Assembly (NCBI RefSeq): GCF_030052995.1
Contig: NZ_JASJPW010000001.1
Location: 2,036,001-2,100,000, forward strand
Direction: 5' to 3'
From: Gemmobacter sp. 24YEA27
GTDB lineage: Bacteria > Pseudomonadota > Alphaproteobacteria > Rhodobacterales > Rhodobacteraceae
Length of the DNA: 64,000 bases
In this document: one piece after another, positions 43,795 through 53,190 of the stretch
Layout: every line of letters starts with the position of its first letter
Position numbering within the stretch: position 1 is the first letter of the stretch
The notes under the pieces: model-generated
Told to the model about the DNA's origin: nothing
Database searches by the model: none
What the model saw: only the letters and a program-made list of their open reading frames with translations
Program-made: the position numbers and the translations under genes

Positions 43795-44523
43795 TCAGAC
43801 TCGGGTTTTGATGCGCCAACTGTCGTTGCCGGTCTCGACGATGTCGCAGTGGTGGGTGAGCCGGTCGAGCAGCGCGGTGGTCATCTTTGCGTCCCCGAAG
43901 ACGGTCGGCCACTCCCCGAATGCGAGGTTGGTGGTGACGATGACGGAAGTCTGCTCATAGAGCTTGCTGATCAGATGGAACAGCAACTGGCCTCCGGATT
44001 GGGCGAATGGCAGGTATCCGAGTTCATCGAGGATAACGAAGTCGAGCCGCATCAGATGTTCTGCAAGCCGGCCCGCCCGTCCAGCACGGGCCTCGGCCTC
44101 CAGCCTGTTCACCAGATCGACGACATTGAAGAACCTGCCCCGGGCACCATTGCGGATGACCGCGCGCGCGATGGCCACAGAGATATGGGTCTTGCCGGTC
44201 CCCGTGCCACCAACCAGCACGACATTGCGCTGTTGGCTGAGGAACTCCCCGCTGGCCAGATCTCGCACCAGGGTCTCGTTGATCGGGGTGTCATCGAAGG
44301 TGAACTCCTCGATCTCCCGGGCATAGGGCAGCTTGGCGGTGGTGATCTGGTATTTGACCGACCGCGCTTTCTTCTCGTTGATCTCGGCGGCCAGAAGATC
44401 TCCAACGATCTGGCGGGGTTCATGCTGGCGGCGCACAGCCACCGCCATGAGTTCATCATAAGCGGCGCGCATCCCGTAGAGCTTCAGCTCGCCCATTGCG
44501 GCCATGATGTCAGCACGATCCAT
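43795..44523 (-). CDS. istB: IS21-family helper ATPase IstB
   Basis: This 242-residue AAA+ protein has the Walker A motif GGTGTGKTH and Walker B region [13 protein letters not shown]. IstB activates the IstA transposase and helps choose targets. The start overlaps the istA stop (ATGA), the usual coupling in this family. The frame is intact. Confidence 0.96.
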   Translation of the reverse strand: MDRADIMAAMGELKLYGMRAAYDELMAVAVRRQHEPRQIVGDLLAAEINEKKARSVKYQITTAKLPYAREIEEFTFDDTPINETLVRDLASGEFLSQQRNVVLVGGTGTGKTHISVAIARAVIRNGARGRFFNVVDLVNRLEAEARAGRAGRLAEHLMRLDFVILDELGYLPFAQSGGQLLFHLISKLYEQTSVIVTTNLAFGEWPTVFGDAKMTTALLDRLTHHCDIVETGNDSWRIKTRV

Positions 44524-46022
44524 CAGCTGGCCCTCCGCAGCAGGTCATAACGGGCGCAGTCCGCCACCGGTTCGTGGGTCAGGCGCAAGGCCGGGGAGGT
44601 CAGCAGGAGAGGCGGCGGTTCGGGATCGCGCCTGCGGGATATAATATTGAGGATCACATCGGCAGAATGGACACCTTGCGAGAGGGCTTCGGCGCATGCC
44701 TTTTGCACCGTAGGCATCCCTTCCGTCAGCACGGCGCCGAGGACCTTCACCATCTGGCGGTCGCCATCTGATGAGCCCTGCAGCTTACGGCGGATCTGTT
44801 CGAGAGCTCCGGGAAGAACCCAATCCTTGAACGGTGCGCCGTTACGCAGCGCTCCGGGTTTACGAAGCAAAACAGGCACATAATGCCAGGGATTGTAGAC
44901 CGTTCGGTCTCGGCCGAAGTGGCGCGGGTGGTCTCCGACCAGTCGGCCCTCCTGCCGGATCTCGATCCGCTCAGCATAGGCCCTGATCTCGACCTGCCGC
45001 CCGACAGCCGTTGCCGCAACCGAGTATTTGTTATTGTCGAAGCGCACGAGGCAGGTCTTCGACACCGCCGCAGGCAGCGAATGGAACCCGTCGAAGCGCC
45101 CGGCATAGGGAACAAGGTGTGGGCGCTCTTCCTGGAAGACCTGCCAGACGGTTTTGTCCGTCAGCTCCGGATGCTTGCTGGTTCTGGCCGAGGCGATGCA
45201 CTTGTCCAGCAGCCAGGCATTCAGTTCCTCGTAGCTTTTGACCCTGACGCGCGGCGCGAAGAACCGCTGGCGAACTGTGCCAACTTGGCTCTCCACCTGG
45301 CCTTTCTCCCAACCCGCAGCAGGGCTGCAGGCAACAGGTTCTACCAGATAATGGCTGACCATCTGTAGGAACCGACGATTGTAGAGACGCTCTTTGCCGG
45401 TGAAGATGGTCTCCACCGCTGTCTTCATGTTGTCGTAGATCCCGCGGGTGCAGGTGCCCTTGAAGAAGGCGAAGGCCCTGTCGTGGGCATCGAACAACAT
45501 CTCCTGCGTCTCGCGAGGATAGGCCCGCACGAAGAACATCCGGCTGTGACACAGGCGAACATGAGCCACTTTGATGGTGGTCGTCGCCCCATCAATGACC
45601 ACAACCTCGTGGCTCCAATCGAACTGATAGGCTTCGCCGGGCGCAAAGCTCAGAGGCACGAAAGCGGAAGAGGCACCCCAGCTCTGATTGCGCGCCCAGT
45701 TCGAGGCGTAGCGGCGCACCGCGTCATACCCACCTTCATAACCGAGACCGCTCAGCTCTTCGTAGATCTGTGTCAGAGACTGCCGTTCCCGGCTGGCCCG
45801 CGCGGCGTTGACCTCAAGCAGCCGGTTGAGTTCACCCAGCCAGGCACCCAGCTTCGGGCGCGGCTGCACCGTCCGGGTATAGGTGAACTCGGTAATCCCG
45901 GTGCGGACCACCTTCCGCACCACCTTCTTCGACAGCTTCAGGTCACGGCAGATCGTCTTGATCCCCTTGCCCTCGGTGAAATGTAGCCGCCTGATTTTTG
46001 CTATTGTCTCCACGATCAGCAT
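44523..46022 (-). CDS. istA: IS21-family transposase IstA
   Basis: This 499-residue transposase has an N-terminal helix-turn-helix ([24 protein letters not shown]) and an integrase core with [23 protein letters not shown] and the final acidic residue in the WEKGQVES region, the DDE catalytic set. Its C-terminus includes a beta-rich domain. Intact, so with istB and both ends present the element may still be active. Confidence 0.96.
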   Translation of the reverse strand: MLIVETIAKIRRLHFTEGKGIKTICRDLKLSKKVVRKVVRTGITEFTYTRTVQPRPKLGAWLGELNRLLEVNAARASRERQSLTQIYEELSGLGYEGGYDAVRRYASNWARNQSWGASSAFVPLSFAPGEAYQFDWSHEVVVIDGATTTIKVAHVRLCHSRMFFVRAYPRETQEMLFDAHDRAFAFFKGTCTRGIYDNMKTAVETIFTGKERLYNRRFLQMVSHYLVEPVACSPAAGWEKGQVESQVGTVRQRFFAPRVRVKSYEELNAWLLDKCIASARTSKHPELTDKTVWQVFQEERPHLVPYAGRFDGFHSLPAAVSKTCLVRFDNNKYSVAATAVGRQVEIRAYAERIEIRQEGRLVGDHPRHFGRDRTVYNPWHYVPVLLRKPGALRNGAPFKDWVLPGALEQIRRKLQGSSDGDRQMVKVLGAVLTEGMPTVQKACAEALSQGVHSADVILNIISRRRDPEPPPLLLTSPALRLTHEPVADCARYDLLRRAS

Positions 46023-46585
46023 CCCGTGCTCGGCCTCCGATAATCATCGAAGGCACAATGGACCCAACCCCCGGTCGGTGGGGTCCCTTTTGGACGCCGA
46101 TCACCCCAGAAGCGGGGTCCTTATTGCAAGCCGTTCAACAGCCGGGGCACTGTCTGGAACATAAACAAACTCAGGGTTTACGCAGCGGGTTTCCGCAAGG
46201 GGTTTTAGATCCGCGAAAATGCTGTCGGCACGTGTTGAAAGAGCAAGCCTTGCTTCATCTTCGCGGTCACGAAAGCTGAACTCCTCGGCATAGAAATAGC
46301 TGCTGTAGGATTCTGACGCGTGAACAACGGTCAGGCGGGCCTCGAGGGCTTTAGCCATGTCAAATGCTACCGTGACCCCCCTCAGTGCCCAGTCCGATCC
46401 ATCTGTCGCTGTGAGTATGTGCCTGAACATCACTTCCTCCATGGCGTTGAGCATGGGGCGCGAGATCGCCGGATCTTACCCCAGCTGCTGCAGCATATCA
46501 GAAATTACTCGCGGAGTCATGGCCAGCCTGACACCGCCGAGAGCTCAACTTAACGAGGCAGGGCGCACATCATAGGGCAAATACC

Positions 46586-47233
46586 ATGGGAAAGCACTCG
46601 TCAGGGCCGGGCGCTGGCCGCCCCATGCCGCCGCTCGACCAAGTTGAAGGTCTGGAAGCATGGTTCGCTCCGGCGCTCGAAACGGAAACATGGGCTCGAA
46701 GCTCGTTCATAGACGACGGTGCGCCGCTCCATAACGAGGATCACGCCCACCTCCAGAACGCCAGCATCGGCTTCCTCTGGACCAACGTGGAAAACGCCAA
46801 GAAGGGGCGACTGGTCATCGGCACCGCTGAGCCGGGTACACCGCAAGGGGCCATGGGCAAGTGGGGGCGCGCAAAGGCAGTGATGCAGATCGAGCAATGG
46901 TTCGGCTCTGTGCCGGATTTCATCATCACCATCGACGCCAACTGGTGGCTGCAAGCCTCGGATGCTGAGGCCTGCGCGCTGATCGAGCATGAGCTTTCAC
47001 ATTGCGGGCAAGCAACCGACGAGTTCGGCGCCCCAAAGTTTAACCAAACCACAGGCCGCCCGGTGTTCACGATGAAGGCCCACGCCTTTGAGGGCTTTGT
47101 CGGTATCGCTCGCCGCTACGGTGCAATTGAGCCTGGGGTCCAAGAGTTGATGGAAGCGCTCCAGCAGGAGCCAATCCTGTCAGTGGATATGATCGGCGTG
47201 GCCTGCGGGTCCTGCCAATCCAAGATCGCTTAG
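46586..47233 (+). CDS. Putative phage metallopeptidase
   Basis: This 215-residue protein has the zinc-binding HExxH motif in LIEHELSHCGQATDEFG and the preceding FIITIDANWWLQASDAEA, typical of putative phage metallopeptidases. Its substrate is unknown. A second ATG at 46625 is also possible. It opens a plus-strand group with an HNH nuclease. The frame is intact. Confidence 0.8.
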   Translation: MGKHSSGPGAGRPMPPLDQVEGLEAWFAPALETETWARSSFIDDGAPLHNEDHAHLQNASIGFLWTNVENAKKGRLVIGTAEPGTPQGAMGKWGRAKAVMQIEQWFGSVPDFIITIDANWWLQASDAEACALIEHELSHCGQATDEFGAPKFNQTTGRPVFTMKAHAFEGFVGIARRYGAIEPGVQELMEALQQEPILSVDMIGVACGSCQSKIA

Positions 47234-47260
47234 AGCCCAACAAACGACAGGCCGGAGGGA

Positions 47261-47794
47261 ATGCGGTTGGCACAACAGCCTTCTGTCGCCGAAGAATGGC
47301 GGCTTGTTCCTGATTGGCCCGAGTACAGCGTCAGCAGCTTTGGCCACATCCGCAGGAACGACACCGGCAGGATGCGGTCCGCCATCCTGATGAAATCTAC
47401 CGGGTATCTCGTCATCACGCTCACACGGATCGGTCGCCGGCAGATGCTGGCCATTCACCGTCTTGTTGCGCTGGCGTTCCTCGGAGAGCCACCCGAGCCA
47501 GGGATGCAGGTCAACCATAAAGACTCGAACCGGGCGAACGCGCGCCTGGACAATCTGGAATGGGTGACGGTCTCGGAGAACATCCTCCACGGATATCGTT
47601 CTGGGCGCTGCAATGCGACGGGCGAGGCAAACGGCTATTCCAAACTGACGAATGCCGCAGTGATCGAGATCCGGTCTCTGGCACGCAGCGACCGGCAGAA
47701 CTTCGAGGACCTGGCAGATCGCTTCAATGTCTCAAAGGCAACGATCTACGATGTTGCAGCGCATCGGACATGGAAGCACGTCCGAGCGGCATGA
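47261..47794 (+). CDS. HNH endonuclease with NUMOD4 domain
   Basis: This 177-residue protein has the NUMOD4 DNA-binding start (EEWRLVPDWPEYSVSSFGHIRR), the HNH core (AIHRLVALAFLG, VNHKDSNRANARLDNLEWVT) and a C-terminal helix-turn-helix (FEDLADRFNVSKATIYDV). It is typical of free-standing homing nucleases in phages. A ribosome site GGAGGGA precedes the ATG at 47261. The frame is intact. Confidence 0.9.
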   Translation: MRLAQQPSVAEEWRLVPDWPEYSVSSFGHIRRNDTGRMRSAILMKSTGYLVITLTRIGRRQMLAIHRLVALAFLGEPPEPGMQVNHKDSNRANARLDNLEWVTVSENILHGYRSGRCNATGEANGYSKLTNAAVIEIRSLARSDRQNFEDLADRFNVSKATIYDVAAHRTWKHVRAA

Positions 47795-47863
47795 TCCCAC
47801 CAACGCCGGGCCAGAGATCGCGATGGCCGATATCGCGCAGTGCTGCGGGGCGTGTATGAGGCT

Positions 47864-48064
47864 TTAACGCCCTAGCGCTTTTGCGACCCCGCTCACGGTG
47901 TCAGCCTTGAGCGCAATCGGGTCCATCTGGACGCTAATTGCGTTGAAGCAATAAGGGCACGAATACGTGACACCCTTGTAGCTGGCTGATCCGACCTTGA
48001 TGTCCATTGTGTCGCCACGAATGTAAGTCATCATCTTCTCACACTTTGGACACTTGCTGGCCAT
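47864..48064 (-). CDS. Small zinc-ribbon protein
   Basis: This 66-residue protein has two cysteine pairs (SKCPKCEKMM and YSCPYCFNA) that should bind zinc. The function is unknown. It has a good GGAGG ribosome site before the ATG at 48064. It is on the opposite strand from the phage genes around it, so it may be cargo. Confidence 0.7.
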   Translation of the reverse strand: MASKCPKCEKMMTYIRGDTMDIKVGSASYKGVTYSCPYCFNAISVQMDPIALKADTVSGVAKALGR

Positions 48065-48098
48065 TCTGCATTCCTCCGTTGGTTGACAGGACTTTGAC

Positions 48099-48524
48099 AT
48101 GGCCGGTGATGGAGTCAAACTCTCCGACGAGGTGAAAACCTATATCGTGCAGGCGGTGGCTTGCTTCGATCCACCATCTGCAGTCACGGCCGCCGTCAAG
48201 AAAGAGTTCGGCATCGACGTCAGCCGCCAAGCGGTCGAGGGGTATGACCCAAACAAGCGCGCGGGGCGCAACCTGTCCAAGCGCTGGCGGGCCATTTTCG
48301 AGGAAACCCGCAAGACCTTCCTTGAGGACACCGCCTCTATCGGCATCAGCCACCGCGCCGTGCGGCTGCGGGCCCTCCAGCGCATGGCGGACAAGGCCGA
48401 GGGGCAAGGCAACATGGTGCTGGCATCCTCGCTGCTGGAACAGGCGGCCAGCGGGCCATCGCTGCTCAGTTCAATGACCGCTGGTTGCCTGGTGTCACCT
48501 TCGACCCGCCAACGGAGGCTGTGA
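48099..48524 (+). pseudogene. DUF2280 phage protein (terminase-linked) with foreign 3' end
   Basis: Residues 1 to about 118 match DUF2280 proteins found next to phage terminases (LSDEVKTYIVQAVACFDPPS, KKEFGIDVSRQAVEGYDPNK, HRAVRLRALQRMADKAEGQG). After SLLEQAAS the frame runs out of frame into another gene's tail (see 48455) and ends with CLVSPSTRQRRL. A deletion has removed its natural end, the large terminase and further head genes. Confidence 0.72.
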
Positions 48525-48745
48525 AACACGCCATCTCTGAGGCTGCGCTGATCGAGGCGGTGACGCCAGGGTCATTGAATTCCGCACCGCCGGACAAGGT
48601 GCTCACCGTGGCAGGGAAACTGTCCTGGACGCTTACGGGCGGCAAGCCGGGTACCGTCGCCGGGAAGCTGCCGGAGAATATCGAGGGCCTGCTGATAGGG
48701 CTGATCGAGCCGGTTGGCGCTGAGAACGGGTGGAGCTGGGCGTAA
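48455..48745 (+). pseudogene. 3' fragment of a phage structural gene (unidentified, possibly DnaT-like head protein)
   Basis: In a different frame from the DUF2280 gene the bases read AIAAQFNDRWLPGVTFDPPT, then EAVKHAISEAALIEAVTPGS and a stop at 48745. This looks like the last 96 residues of a phage head-completion protein; the pattern of a helix before a final beta part is like DnaT-type phage proteins, but I am not sure. It has no start of its own. Confidence 0.5.
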
Positions 48746-48899
48746 TCCAGCCCGTGGCGTTCATTGATAAGCGAAAGGTGATTTGTCCGCCTTCCGGAGC
48801 GGCAGTAACCTGTTCTGGTTGGGAGACTGAGCCTCCGTAGGGAGCAACGGTTCCGCAGGCCTGACGTGTGCGTACTTCGATGCAACCCGCTCCGGAGTG

Positions 48900-49253
48900 A
48901 TGACATTGAAAGCTTCTCAAATCTGGCCGTCCATAGCTCTTGTGCTTGCGCTTGGCGCGCCAGCGTTCGCACAGGCTGTGATGACCGACGACGCGAAGAT
49001 GACGCTTTACACCTTCGACAAGGACACGGGTGGGAAATCCTCCTGTTACGACGACTGCGCTGCGAAATGGCCGCCATACCTGGGAAAGGCGGGCGAAGAT
49101 AAGGGCGAAGGCTGGACGCTTGTTGAGCGCAAAGACGGCACCCACCAGTGGGCCTATGACGGGAAACCGACCTACCTCTACGTCGAGGACACCAAGGCCG
49201 GTGATGTAATGGGCGATGGAAAGGGTGGCGTCTGGCACGTCATCAAGGACTGA
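48900..49253 (+). CDS. Secreted Yx(F/W/Y)xxD repeat protein
   Basis: This 117-residue protein has a signal peptide (about residues 1-24, PSIALVLALGAPAFAQ) and the repeat motif LYTFDKD and later YLYVEDT, with conserved CYDDCAAKWPPY. This matches the family of secreted or lipid-linked repeat proteins of unknown function (PF03640-type). The start is the ATG at 48900 or GTG at 48897. It lies between phage fragments and has its own terminator, so it is inserted cargo. Confidence 0.82.
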   Translation: MTLKASQIWPSIALVLALGAPAFAQAVMTDDAKMTLYTFDKDTGGKSSCYDDCAAKWPPYLGKAGEDKGEGWTLVERKDGTHQWAYDGKPTYLYVEDTKAGDVMGDGKGGVWHVIKD

Positions 49254-49275
49254 CCGACCCGAAAATCGACAAGGT

Positions 49276-49305
49276 GGCCTCGCAAGCTGCGAGGCCATTT
49301 GTTTT
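49276..49305 (+). terminator. Terminator after the secreted repeat gene
   Basis: GGCCTCGCA and TGCGAGGCC form a perfect nine-base stem around AGC, followed by ATTTGTTTT. It lies 22 bases after the stop. Confidence 0.8.
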
Positions 49306-49317
49306 GTGGAGTTCGAC

Positions 49318-49680
49318 ATGGCCGAGAACTGGAGCGCCATCGACGCGGACGTGCGGGCCGGGCTTGGTGATGTCGGCAATACCCTGGCCATCACACGCAC
49401 GATCCCCGGCACACCTGACCCGGAACAGCTTTGGCTCGATGTCCCAGACGATACCGCAACCGAGATAGTCCCGCAGTTCGGTGAAGGATCTGGCAAATAT
49501 CGCTCTGGCGAAACGGTCGTTACAACGGATTTCGAGTTCATGATTGCGGTGCCGAAGGTGCTGATGCCTCAGGAGGGTGACCTCATCACCGCTGGCGGCG
49601 AGACTGCGATCATCGTCAAGGTTGAGCCGTTCCCGGCAGGCGGGCAGCCGGTCTATTTCACGATCTGGGCAGATCGCTGA
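49318..49680 (+). CDS. Phage head-tail joining-type protein
   Basis: This 120-residue beta-rich protein (MAENWSAIDADVRAGLGDVG, EGSGKYRSGETVVTTDFEFM, then AIIVKVEPFPAGGQPVYF) resembles small head-tail joining proteins of Mu-like or lambdoid phages by size, pattern and position before a gpF-like gene. The identification is tentative. It ends where the next gene starts (49680). The frame is intact. Confidence 0.6.
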   Translation: MAENWSAIDADVRAGLGDVGNTLAITRTIPGTPDPEQLWLDVPDDTATEIVPQFGEGSGKYRSGETVVTTDFEFMIAVPKVLMPQEGDLITAGGETAIIVKVEPFPAGGQPVYFTIWADR

Positions 49681-50138
49681 TGGCTCGCCGTGACCGCCAG
49701 TCGCAGCTGTTCCGCGACCTGATCGCGCGACTGTCGCCGGAGATGCAGCGGGCAGTAATCACGGCTTGGGAAGATATCCGGGCCAGCATCGATTGGATCG
49801 GTCTGAAGGAAGCGCTGGAGCGGCAGGACGTTGACCGGGCCATTTCCGCGCTGAACATCGAGCCCGCCGCTTTCGAGGCATATCGGGCCGCCGCAACATC
49901 TGCCTATGCTCAGGGGGGCGCGCTGGCGGCGACCACCATCAATGCGCCCGCCGGCTCGCGGGTTTCTTTCCGCTTCGACATGACCAATCCCCGCGCTGAG
50001 GCATGGATCAGCCAGAATGTCGGGGAGATGATTACCGGCCTGGCTGACACTGCAAAGGATGTGGCGCGGCAGTCGATCCTGACCGGCTATCAGGCTGGGC
50101 GGCACGGCCATCGCAAATGCGGCTTCCCTCGCCACTGA
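49680..50138 (+). pseudogene. Phage head morphogenesis (gpF-like) gene, 3' part lost
   Basis: The first 140 residues (RRDRQSQLFRDLIARLSPEM, then RVSFRFDMTNPRAEAWISQN, VARQSILTGYQAGR) match the N-terminal part of phage head morphogenesis proteins of the Mu gpF group. After GYQAGR the frame enters another gene and stops at 50138. The normal C-terminal half is missing, so a deletion joined it to a tape measure fragment at about 50100. Confidence 0.7.
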
Positions 50139-50964
50139 GCTTTGGGACGCGGTACGGGCAAAAGGTGCTCTGACCGCTACCGCGGTGGATGCCGCTGGCA
50201 ACCCGGTTATTCCGGGGCTCGGTGGGGTCAAGCCGAATTGGCGCGAAAACACGGTGGATCTGGGCGACAACTCCAAGATTGGCGGTGGTGGCGGTGGAGG
50301 GAGTTCAGACCGCCAATCAGGCCTTGAGGCGCTGATCACGGAATTTGCGACCGAGCGGGAGCTGATTGAAGAGTGGTACGGCACCCGCCAGGCGCTGATC
50401 AACAGCTATACCGATCAGGAGCTTGATTTCCTTGGTGGGAAACATGGGGCGATTGAGCGGTTGGAGGCAGAGCATCAGGCGCGCATTTCGGAGCTGCGTC
50501 AGCAAGAGCAAAATCAGCAACTCGGCTTTTACTCCGGGTTCTTCGGAAACATGGCAGCAATAGCTCAGGCCGGCGGTGATAAGCTTTTCGCTGTCATGAA
50601 GGCGTTCAGCATCGCTCAGGGGCTGATTAACTCGTATCGTGCCTATACTGAAATCCTAGCCGATCCAGCTCTCATAGGGCGGCCATTCCTGCGTCAGGCC
50701 TTGGCATACAGCGCGCTTGGCGCGGGCCTTGCGCAAGTTGCCGCGATGCGCCGTACCTCTGTTGGGGGAGGCGGTGGTGGTGGGGCCGGCAGTGGATCAA
50801 GTTCGGGTGGCTCGGCGGCATCCTCTGCTCCTGAGGCACCCCTGCGTGTTAGCGCTGATGCGTTCGACCCGGCACAGTTTTACACGGGTGAAGCCGTACA
50901 GAAGTGGTTTGATGCCATCCAGAAAGAGGCCGGGAACCGAGGAATCACCTGGGTTCCCGTTTGA
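50101..50964 (+). pseudogene. 3' fragment of a phage tail tape measure gene
   Basis: Read in the frame ending at 50964, the bases give TAIANAASLATELWDAVRAK, a glycine-rich linker (IGGGGGGGSSD), a helical stretch QELDFLGGKHGAIERLEAEH and the membrane-like FAVMKAFSIAQGLINSYRAY. That is the C-terminal part of a long lambda-type tape measure protein. The large N-terminal part is gone. A start at 50185 is possible but probably not used. Confidence 0.72.
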
Positions 50965-50970
50965 GGTCAA

Positions 50971-51264
50971 TCACTTAACGCACTTGAAGATGGCGATGTT
51001 CTTGGCTGCCACATGGTACATTCCGTTTTGGGGCTGATGATCCATCCGACGATCAAGATACTGAACCTTGCTGCCGCACGTCGCTTGAGCTTTCACTGCG
51101 GCGGCGTCGATCTGAGCTTGCTTTTGCTCTTCCGTGCCGTAGGCAAAGGTGTCTCCATACATCTCGATCTCGGCGGTCGCGCCGTTAAATGAATGGACCG
51201 CCGTCTCGGTGCTTACGCACCCCGCGAGAAGCGCCATCGCGGCAAGAGTTAAAGTAGGGCGCAT
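50971..51264 (-). CDS. Small lipoprotein of unknown function
   Basis: This 97-residue protein has a signal peptide with lipobox LLAGC (cysteine at about residue 16), so it is likely to be anchored to a membrane. The mature part is charged and contains two more cysteines (ATCGSK, IFKCVK). I do not recognise a family. It lies 12 bases from the HsdR-N-like gene, on the same strand and downstream of it. Confidence 0.7.
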   Translation of the reverse strand: MRPTLTLAAMALLAGCVSTETAVHSFNGATAEIEMYGDTFAYGTEEQKQAQIDAAAVKAQATCGSKVQYLDRRMDHQPQNGMYHVAAKNIAIFKCVK

Positions 51265-51275
51265 AAGAAATCCTC

Positions 51276-52331
51276 TCAGGGGGCAGGGTATTTGATGGCG
51301 GTTTGGCGCAAGCGTTCCGCATACTTGTAAATGTCGTCCAAATCGTCGATTGCAATGCGCTCTTCGGCTTCACCGTCGAAAACCCCAAGATACTTTATTG
51401 AACGGTTGAAATGCAGACGCGCTAAGGGACGCCGGTTGTTGTCGTCGGCTAGGATCCCGCAGTACGATTTCTGATCTCGCATAACCACGCGAGCGGGTTT
51501 CATGACCGCCGATACGATGGCTTTGACGATCAGGAAGGCTTCCGCCTCTTCCGGCGTGGTCACGATCTCGCCTTCGGGTTGGGCTGCGGACTCTTCAAGC
51601 GGCTCCGTTGGGGCTTCTGTTTTTGCGAGGGCTGACGACAGTCGATCCTGAACAGATTCCCGGATCACTTCACGGAAGGCGGATTTTACCAGTCCGCGGT
51701 ACTGGTCGATGACAGCGGCGGTAAAGCGGCCTTCATGCACGCTCGAAGCCAGAAGGCGGATGAAATCCTCGCTGGGGCTGTCGATCTGCTTGTTGATCTC
51801 CGCCTTGAGGGCGGAGGTGTACTTAAGGCGCTCAGCGTTCGCGAGGATGCCATCCACATCGAAGCCGGCCTTCTCGAACTTCTTTAGTTCAGCCAGAACC
51901 TGGCTGTTTGGTTCCGATATGTCGAAGGTGAAGAAAGGGCGGGTGTCGAGCTTGTTCGGCTCTTCAAGATCGCTGTGAAAGTGGAAGAAGCGTCCATTGG
52001 TCAGAATGGCGAACTTCGCACTTGTGACGGAGAAATACCGGTAGAGCTGAGCCAAATGCACTTTGTCGAGGTTGGTGCTGATCGGCTTACACTCGATCAG
52101 GATGCGGATCTGATCATCCAGCTTGATCGCATAATCTACCTTCTCGCCCTTCTTCCCGACGGCGTCAGCGGTGAACTCGGGGATCACCTCGCCAGGGTTG
52201 AAAACGTCATATCCCAGTGACTGGAGGAACGGTAGGACAACCGCAGTTTTGACGGCTTCTTCAGTCAGCATCGTATTGGCATGCTGCTGAACTCTATCGG
52301 TCAAAACCTTAAGTGTGGCGTCGATGGACAT
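51276..52331 (-). CDS. Orphan type I restriction R-subunit-like protein (HSDR_N nuclease domain)
   Basis: This 351-residue protein has an N-terminal PD-(D/E)xK nuclease domain (EEAVKTAVVLPFLQSLGYDV, KVDYAIKLDDQIRILIECKP) like HsdR N-termini, then a helical middle and a C-terminal beta part (KSYCGILADDNNRRPLARLH). No helicase motor and no HsdS or HsdM are nearby. Such orphan proteins are common in prophages and may protect against other phages, but their role is not established. GGGAGGAAT precedes the ATG at 52331. Confidence 0.82.
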   Translation of the reverse strand: MSIDATLKVLTDRVQQHANTMLTEEAVKTAVVLPFLQSLGYDVFNPGEVIPEFTADAVGKKGEKVDYAIKLDDQIRILIECKPISTNLDKVHLAQLYRYFSVTSAKFAILTNGRFFHFHSDLEEPNKLDTRPFFTFDISEPNSQVLAELKKFEKAGFDVDGILANAERLKYTSALKAEINKQIDSPSEDFIRLLASSVHEGRFTAAVIDQYRGLVKSAFREVIRESVQDRLSSALAKTEAPTEPLEESAAQPEGEIVTTPEEAEAFLIVKAIVSAVMKPARVVMRDQKSYCGILADDNNRRPLARLHFNRSIKYLGVFDGEAEERIAIDDLDDIYKYAERLRQTAIKYPAP

Positions 52332-52490
52332 AAATTCCTCCCTGATTCCAATCCCGCCATGGTCGGCGGGCGGGGATCGAGGAGTCAACCAGCGCGTGTG
52401 TGTTTGGCTAAGCGCCGAATAGGCAGTCTCAGCGCTTCAACCTATTGGCTTCGGGCAGCTGCTGAGCAACGGCGCCCAGCAGCCTAAGCG

Positions 52491-53003
52491 TTACGACTTC
52501 TTGGCTTCTTCGACAGCAGCCATGCAGCCAGCTTCGTCGCCGGCCGCGAGGGCAGCACGGGCTTTCTCTACCGCTGCCATATGTGCCTCAGATTTTTCGG
52601 CAGTTTCACCAGACGCGCCGTCGGTTTTGGCTGTTTCAGCAGCAGTGGGCTCGCCCTCTTGTTGAGCCTGCGCATCATCTCCTGAGGTTGCCAGATCGTC
52701 CGGGGTCTCGAGAGGAGCCGTTGTGCCATCCTTGGCGATGCCTTCCGTGGATCCGGTATTGCCGTCCGCTTCCGGCTGAGCCTCAGACATCGTGGAGTCG
52801 GCAGGCTGATCGCCGGATGAGGCCCCGTTTTCGCCGGTTTCAAGCGGCGCAAGCGATCCATCCTTTGAGATGCCTTGCCCAGAAGTACCGGCATCAGGGC
52901 TGTAGCCCAGTGCGGCCAATTCTGCTGTGCAGTCTGCCTGTGCCGAAGCGGCCGATAAAACGACTGCGGCGGCGCCGCACAGTATTCTCATATGAGCGTT
53001 CAT
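52491..53003 (-). CDS. Secreted acidic repeat protein of unknown function
   Basis: This 170-residue protein has a signal peptide (about 1-24), one repeated motif (GISKDGSLAPLET near residue 42 and GIAKDGTTAPLET near 87), a low-complexity acidic middle and a C-terminal helical part with KARAALAAGDEAGCMAAVEE. I do not recognise a family, although similar short repeats occur in secreted proteins of Rhodobacterales. It is on the minus strand among cargo genes. Confidence 0.65.
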   Translation of the reverse strand: MNAHMRILCGAAAVVLSAASAQADCTAELAALGYSPDAGTSGQGISKDGSLAPLETGENGASSGDQPADSTMSEAQPEADGNTGSTEGIAKDGTTAPLETPDDLATSGDDAQAQQEGEPTAAETAKTDGASGETAEKSEAHMAAVEKARAALAAGDEAGCMAAVEEAKKS

Positions 53004-53190
53004 TGTGTGCCATCCTGTCTGTCGGCGGAATGCCGGTGTGACACAATCGCTGAACCGCTTGCATGTTCCGAGGAAAAGACGATGTGTACTGCAAGCCACC
53101 GGGTGGCGGGAGCGCTACGATAAAGACGCGCTCCTTGCCGTGGCCCGTACACTGCGGATGGAAATCAACCGAGGCTTGCGGTGTATCCTA

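Larger units (their letters stand above)
43662..46140 (-). mobile_element. IS21-family insertion sequence (istA-istB)
   Basis: The element is 2,479 bases, begins TGTCAATCGGCATCC at 43662 and ends, read inward from 46140, TGTTGAACGGCTTGC. Both ends share the pattern TGT..A.CGGC.T.CAA followed by repeated GATCGGCGTCCAAAAG sites, typical of IS21 ends. The seven-base target duplication GCCGGGG is at 43655-43661 and 46141-46147. It carries istA and istB. It interrupts a universal stress gene. Confidence 0.93.
43504..46430 (-). pseudogene. Universal stress protein (UspA family) gene split by an IS21-family element
   Basis: The N-terminal half (46148-46430) reads MFRHILTATDGSDWALRGVT and ends near FVYVPDSAPA. 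The C-terminal half (43504-43661) reads AVAIYEKAEDLGCDLIVIGS and ends KLPVLIVQ. Removing the element and one copy of the seven-base duplication gives an unbroken 146-residue Usp protein with the nucleotide-binding GSRGRRG motif. A good ribosome site (GGAGGAAG) precedes the start. The gene was intact before the insertion and is now disrupted. Confidence 0.92.

Noticed and set aside
43681..46099. Shorter IS21 boundaries at the inner GATCGGCGTCC repeats
   Set aside because: With those ends the Usp halves overlap and no good target duplication appears; the outer TGT ends give a seven-base duplication and an exact Usp frame.
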